A program made the translations under genes and the position numbers. The notes beneath the pieces are model-generated. The model worked only from the letters and a program-made list of their open reading frames with translations, ran no database searches and was not told where the DNA came from. DNA of 64,000 bases, from positions 62,001 through 126,000 of the forward strand of contig JAJIRX010000500.1 of assembly GCA_023853785.1 (NCBI GenBank), in the 5' to 3' direction. Numbering within the stretch: position 1 is the first letter of the stretch; each line of letters starts with the position of its first letter. Source of the DNA: Psilocybe azurescens. Its lineage: Eukaryota > Basidiomycota > Agaricomycetes > Agaricales > Agrocybaceae. Positions 59,838 through 64,000 of this stretch are shown in pieces.

Positions 59838-61237
59838 TGTTGCGCACCGTCGGATTCCAGCACTCTAGACATACTACTAGACTCTCTCATTTAATTCGCT
59901 TGTACTCTATTCCAGCCCCTTCAACGACCCCTGCCGACAAGAAACCACCCTTGCCGCACCCACAGAGCAAGAAACCAAAGATTGACCTGCGCCCAGCTCC
60001 AATAAAGCCCAAGCCATCACCTCCACCTTCAAAGCTCCCCCGGTCCTTCGCTTCCCTACATGCCACTCCTTCCAGCTCAATAAAGAACCTCAGCACAGCC
60101 AAGGAAGAAGTCCAGCATGACCTTCACGACGCCGAAGCCCACGGCATCCTAACACCTCCACCTCCTGGTGCAAATTGGTTCAGGCGGACTCTACATCAAG
60201 GAATCCAACTCTTCGTTTGTCAATTTCTCCTTCTGTAACCTTTTCTCTCAATCTCATTCATGTACAGAAATTCTACTACCGCGGTGTCAAACTTGTTTTC
60301 ATCCGCCGGAAACAAATCGCTGTTATTAAAGCACGAGTCAGAGGCGGCGGTGCCCCACTCACGCGTTCAGAGTTCCGTCTGATAGAGACACAGAAAGACG
60401 ACATTAACAAGTGAATCCATAAAACATTTTACACGCAACATGTACTAATTCAGTATTTCAGAATTGTGCCTTTCCTGCTCATTGCCCTCGTACTCGAGGA
60501 AATAATCCCACTCATCGCGATCTACGCACCATTCATGCTGCCCTCCACCTGCATCCTTCCCTCCCAGCGCGAACGCATCGAGACAAAACGCGCAGAAAAG
60601 GCCAAGGCCTTTACCTCCCAATACTACAACATCTATGCCGAGCTCAAGCGCGCCGAGAATCCCACAGGCTTCCTTCCGCTCCCCGCCCTCCGCCTCACCT
60701 CTGCTCCCACGGCCATATGCGGGTACGTTCAACCTTCTTGTTCTGTTTCACCTGGCACTTTTTTTTATTCCGTGCATTCCCTTGTTCTTTGTCCTTTCCG
60801 TTTTTTCAATTCGTGTTGCTTACGCTTGGAAAAAATTAACTCAAACGCCACTTTGTTTTGTTCTCTTCTAGTCTTCTGGGCTTGTCGACCATCGGGTTTG
60901 ATGCTCTGCGGATACGACGAATACGTCGCCACCTCGAATTTATCACGAGGGACGACCAACTGCTCTTGCAGGATCAACCCATCCTATCCCAGCGCGAGCT
61001 CAAAGAGGCCCTCGAAGAGCGTGGAATGTACGTCCCCTCATTTTACTCTTTCCCTTTTCCAGTTATCTCGGTCAACTGACTATTTCTCCTCCCCCCTATA
61101 GCGGCGCTATGGGCCTCGCATCCACAGACCTCCAATCACGATTATCATGGTGGTTAGACGCCGTCAAAGATTCCAGCACCCACATCGACGACACCGCTAT
61201 CGCACGCCGCCTCGCTCTCGTTATCCACACATCCTAG
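59838..61237 (+). CDS. LETM1-domain mitochondrial inner-membrane protein
   Basis: Arg/Ser-rich presequence with no early acidic residues (MLRTVGFQHSRHTTRLSHLI), a Pro/Lys linker, then the LETM1-type core: TRSEFRLIETQKDDINK, joined by an intron to IVPFLLIALVLEEIIPLIAI, YAPFMLPSTCILPSQRER, then LSTIGFDALRIRRIRRHLEF and SQRELKEALEERG. The first part of the core contains a membrane span with conserved Pro. LETM1/Mdm38 proteins bind mitoribosomes and maintain K+/H+ exchange. Introns near 60220-60268, 60413-60460, 60722-60870 and 61028-61100. Shorter than Mdm38, without its long coiled-coil end, so it may be a Ylh47- or LETMD1-like paralogue. Confidence 0.82.
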
Positions 61238-61350
61238 AAGGTTAATTACTCATACTATACACCTCTGCATATATATATTATCATTATTATCGGGACATTC
61301 TCGTCTTTTTTCTTCTTCTGCATTTTCGATACTCGCCGAAAATGAATAAT

Positions 61351-64000
61351 TCATGACATGCGCGCGCGTACATACGCAAGAGTCTGCCATCCTCGCATCT
61401 CCGAAGGTCGCATCATGATGGCCCGCTGAGCTTTGTGCAATGCATCCTGCATAGCTTTGCCGTCCTCGTCCCCCTCGTCCGCCTTGTTCTTGTTCTCCTT
61501 TGCTTTGCTCCTTGGAGGCTCGCGCAACCGCTTGAATGCTGAGTGCCACAGTGGCTGCATCCACGTCACCCGATAAACCCTCACTCAACAGTGCAAGCGC
61601 ACTCGCGCTGGCGCCAGTATTGTTCCCCTTTTCATCTCTCTTCCCACTTTGCACGATCAACGACGCAAGCCTATTCCTCTGGCCCAGACTCGCAGGCTCC
61701 GCCTTCACAGAATGCTGCGCGATCGACATAGCGTCCCCCGTGGCGCCCTATTAAACCCATGTGCAATATAGCATTAGCATAACATTATTCGATGAACAGA
61801 ACAATAAGGAAAGTTTTTTCTATTGAATTATTTAGAGAATGGAATGCAACCAGTTGGAACGTACCTGGGCGAGGTGATGCTGAATCAGCAAGTAGTCCAC
61901 GTGCCTTTGTGGGTCCAAGCAGTGTTTTTGGTCGAGGGACAATGCCAAGATTTCTGAGAGCGCAGCGTCTACTAATCCATCATCGTTCGTCAGGATACCC
62001 ACCCCAGCCAGGGTGTTGATAGCAGCCAAATTCTCCGGATCCGATGCGATGCTAAGGTGGAAAAGGATATAAAAAAAAGAATCACAAGTCAAAAGAATGG
62101 ACACACAACAAGGTTAAAATGATAATTTATCAGAAGCTCACCACTCTAATAGCCGTGTTTTCGCGATCTCCTTAGCTTCGTCGGTCCCGATAGCCCACAA
62201 TGTTTGCGCAAGAACGATTGTCACCTGTCCGCGAAGCACGGGATCCTCTCCCGCAATCGCCAGACCATTTTCCAGATGCCCAAGAGCCTCCTCCAGATTA
62301 TCTTGGAAGAAATGAGCGAGTCCCAAGCCCAGTTGTGCTTGCACCTTCAACGGCCGTATCAGGCCGTTCTCGCCGTCCTCCTTCTCCACCAAGAGACCCA
62401 GGGCACTTTCAAAGAATGTCGCGCTCTCCGCATAGACGCCTTGCGACAATTTGATTCGTCCCAAGGTTGCATTAGCGATAGTGTACCGCAGTTCTACTTC
62501 GGGATCTTCTGTCTCTTCGTACGCTGTTTCCAGGATAGCAATAGTACGCTCCACGAGCTCTTCTCCGAGAGATAGATGTCCGAGTCGTTCGCACACTAAC
62601 GCGAGGAGATGCAGACCAGACGCGTCCTGTGGACGACGCGCGCAGTAGCGATTGAGTAGAAAGAAAGCGGGTAGCAATGCCTCTTGGACCTTATCATCCT
62701 TCTGCAGTTTCTTCGCAGTTTGGAACACCTGCGAAGAGAACTCGTAGTCTCCTTCGGACTATAAATAAAACTGAGCTTCAGTGAGCTAAAGGACAAATCA
62801 GGAACTCACTACTGGAACCGGCAAACCGACAGCATGCTCAAGCAACAAAAACCCTTCTGCTGTATCACCACTCGTAGTGGCGATCAAGAACTGTCCAACC
62901 CACGCAAGAGCGTTGTCCGAATCCAGCACTTGTGCCCGATAAAACGCCTCATTCGCCAACTCAACATCCCCATGATAAAAGTACAAAAGCCCAAGATTAA
63001 TCCATGTCCTCGGGTTCTTGGAATTGATCTCCAATGCCTTGATATACGCATGCTGGGCAGCTTTCGCGTGCGAGAGAAAATAGGCATTGCCCAAGGCAAC
63101 CCAATAGATGTCATTCGACGCGTCGAGCTGCAGTGCATTTTTTAGATATTCGATAACTTTCTCTTTCGCCGTCACAATATCCGCAGAGGGGGCGCCCTCT
63201 TCACCCATGACTGTAGAGCAACGCCCAAATCGTACCATGCGCCCGAACTGCTGGTCTGCTTCACAGAATACAATGATATCCGAGACAAACAAGCATGGAT
63301 TGCCACCGCAATAATTTGCAGACCATTCATCGGAACGCCTTCTTGGAACGACGGTACCGGGACAATTTTATCCATCTGCTCGGTCAAATCATGAGAAGCG
63401 ACGGACGATATGGCCTGCAACGTTTCGCGCAGCGCTTCTTCGTTGTTAAAAACAAAGAAGGAAGAGAGCTGGAATGTAGCGTCTGCGATGATTTTCCATG
63501 CCATCGTACGGAAGCCAGCTATGCGTGTGATCATGTCGAGGGCAACGTCGATTGCATTGACGAACGATTGTTCCGCACGAATCATAAATCCATCAGTGTC
63601 CTCTGTACGACCGAGGTCGAGGTGGGCCTGAGCCAGCATAACCAAAATACCAGCCTCGTCTGGACGAAGACTTCGAATGTTATCTAGAATAGAGATAGAC
63701 TCTTCGAAGAGACCCATGGATTGTTTCACATCGGCGATAGTGTACGAACAGAGCCAATCGTCAGGGTTCATTTCAAGGGCATGGCTTAAAGCTTTCAACG
63801 CAGCAACATGCCTCCCAGCTTTATGGTAAGCCTCCCCAGGCGGACCCACAAAGGCTGATCCTCAGGCTCGACCCTCAGAGCGATCTGGAAAGATTGTATA
63901 GCCGCAGTGTAGTCTTTGTAGTGCTATATAGACGAGCTCTCAATGATAACTTGGGATGTGAAAATATGAGCAACTCACGAATTTAACAATACCAACAGCC
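61351..64000 (-). CDS. SKI3: Superkiller complex TPR protein Ski3, C-terminal part
   Basis: TPR-repeat scaffold of the Ski complex, which feeds mRNA into the cytoplasmic exosome. The N-terminal part lies beyond 64000. Visible: successive TPR pairs (HKAGRHVAALKALSHALEMN; ALGNAYFLSHAKAAQHAYIK; YFYHGDVELANEAFYRAQVL; LGHLEN; QKDDKVQEALLPAF-type) and a C-terminal end KAQRAIMMRPSEMRGWQTLA, close to fungal Ski3. Introns near 63845, 62760, 62080-62145 and 61750-61860. Frame slips: G run 63188-63192 (one short), and another near 61490-61530 that separates the last exon's two frames. Other TPR scaffolds cannot be excluded, but the ending supports Ski3. Confidence 0.75.

Overview
The window is eukaryotic nuclear DNA from a mushroom-forming fungus (Agaricomycetes-like basidiomycete). 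Evidence: dense protein genes on both strands; coding sequence cut by many 47-75 nt GT-AG introns with CTAAC-type branch sites; intergenic gaps mostly of 50-800 nt; and gene families typical of this group (a tandem double Zn2Cys6 protein, a Rax2-like protein, a DUF7082/MedA-like regulator, fungal Dbf4, Ski3, Phs1 and Rei1). I see no bacterial operons, CRISPR arrays, transposons, rRNA or convincing tRNA genes.

Layout. 1-1648 (+): C-terminal part of cohesin RAD21. 1944-5578 (-): alanyl-tRNA synthetase, divergent from mitochondrial bL34m (5680-6024, +). 6499-7956 (-): a Psr1/NIF-type phosphatase whose 5' end is triplicated in a tandem repeat (7848-8407), divergent from a bZIP factor (8458-9360, +). 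10147-11915 (+): a TPP1/Tpz1-like shelterin OB-fold protein. 12516-14889 (+): a coiled-coil protein. 15699-17349 (-): a second Psr1/NIF phosphatase, divergent from an HMMR-N coiled-coil protein (17494-19944, +). Then PHS1 dehydratase (20154-21233, +), a secreted aspartic protease (21328-23406, -), a small unknown protein (23678-24441, +), HAP2/NF-YA (24535-25688, -), a Tho1/SARNP SAP protein (25742-26584, +), a PP2C phosphatase (26924-28313, +) and REI1 (28413-30064, +).

Second half: a RAX2-like protein with transmembrane segment and SH3 domain (30292-34897, -), a small mitochondrial membrane protein (35310-35766, -), a DUF1279 protein (36282-36944, -), S-adenosylmethionine decarboxylase with a leader uORF (37263-38592, +), a double Zn2Cys6 protein (38917-40537, -), a secreted conserved protein (41610-42872, +), DBF4 (43016-44954, -), ATG5 (45263-46463, +), a possible DASH Spc34-like protein (46561-48351, -), a DOCK-family GEF (48675-55875, +), a MedA-like DUF7082 protein (56337-58053, -), a Med27-like protein (58273-59168, -), an unknown (59201-59779, -), a LETM1-like mitochondrial protein (59838-61237, +) and the C-terminal part of SKI3 (61351-64000, -).

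Most genes are unrelated housekeeping functions. Themes recur: cell polarity and actin (RAX2-SH3, DOCK), chromosome biology (RAD21, TPP1-like, DBF4, HMMR-like, possible Spc34), mitochondrial translation and membranes, and several tight divergent promoters.

A caution applies to all models. At least 26 single-base frame breaks, nearly all at short homopolymers, interrupt otherwise conserved genes. They look like consensus errors, so coordinates describe gene extent and the protein frame changes inside many of them.
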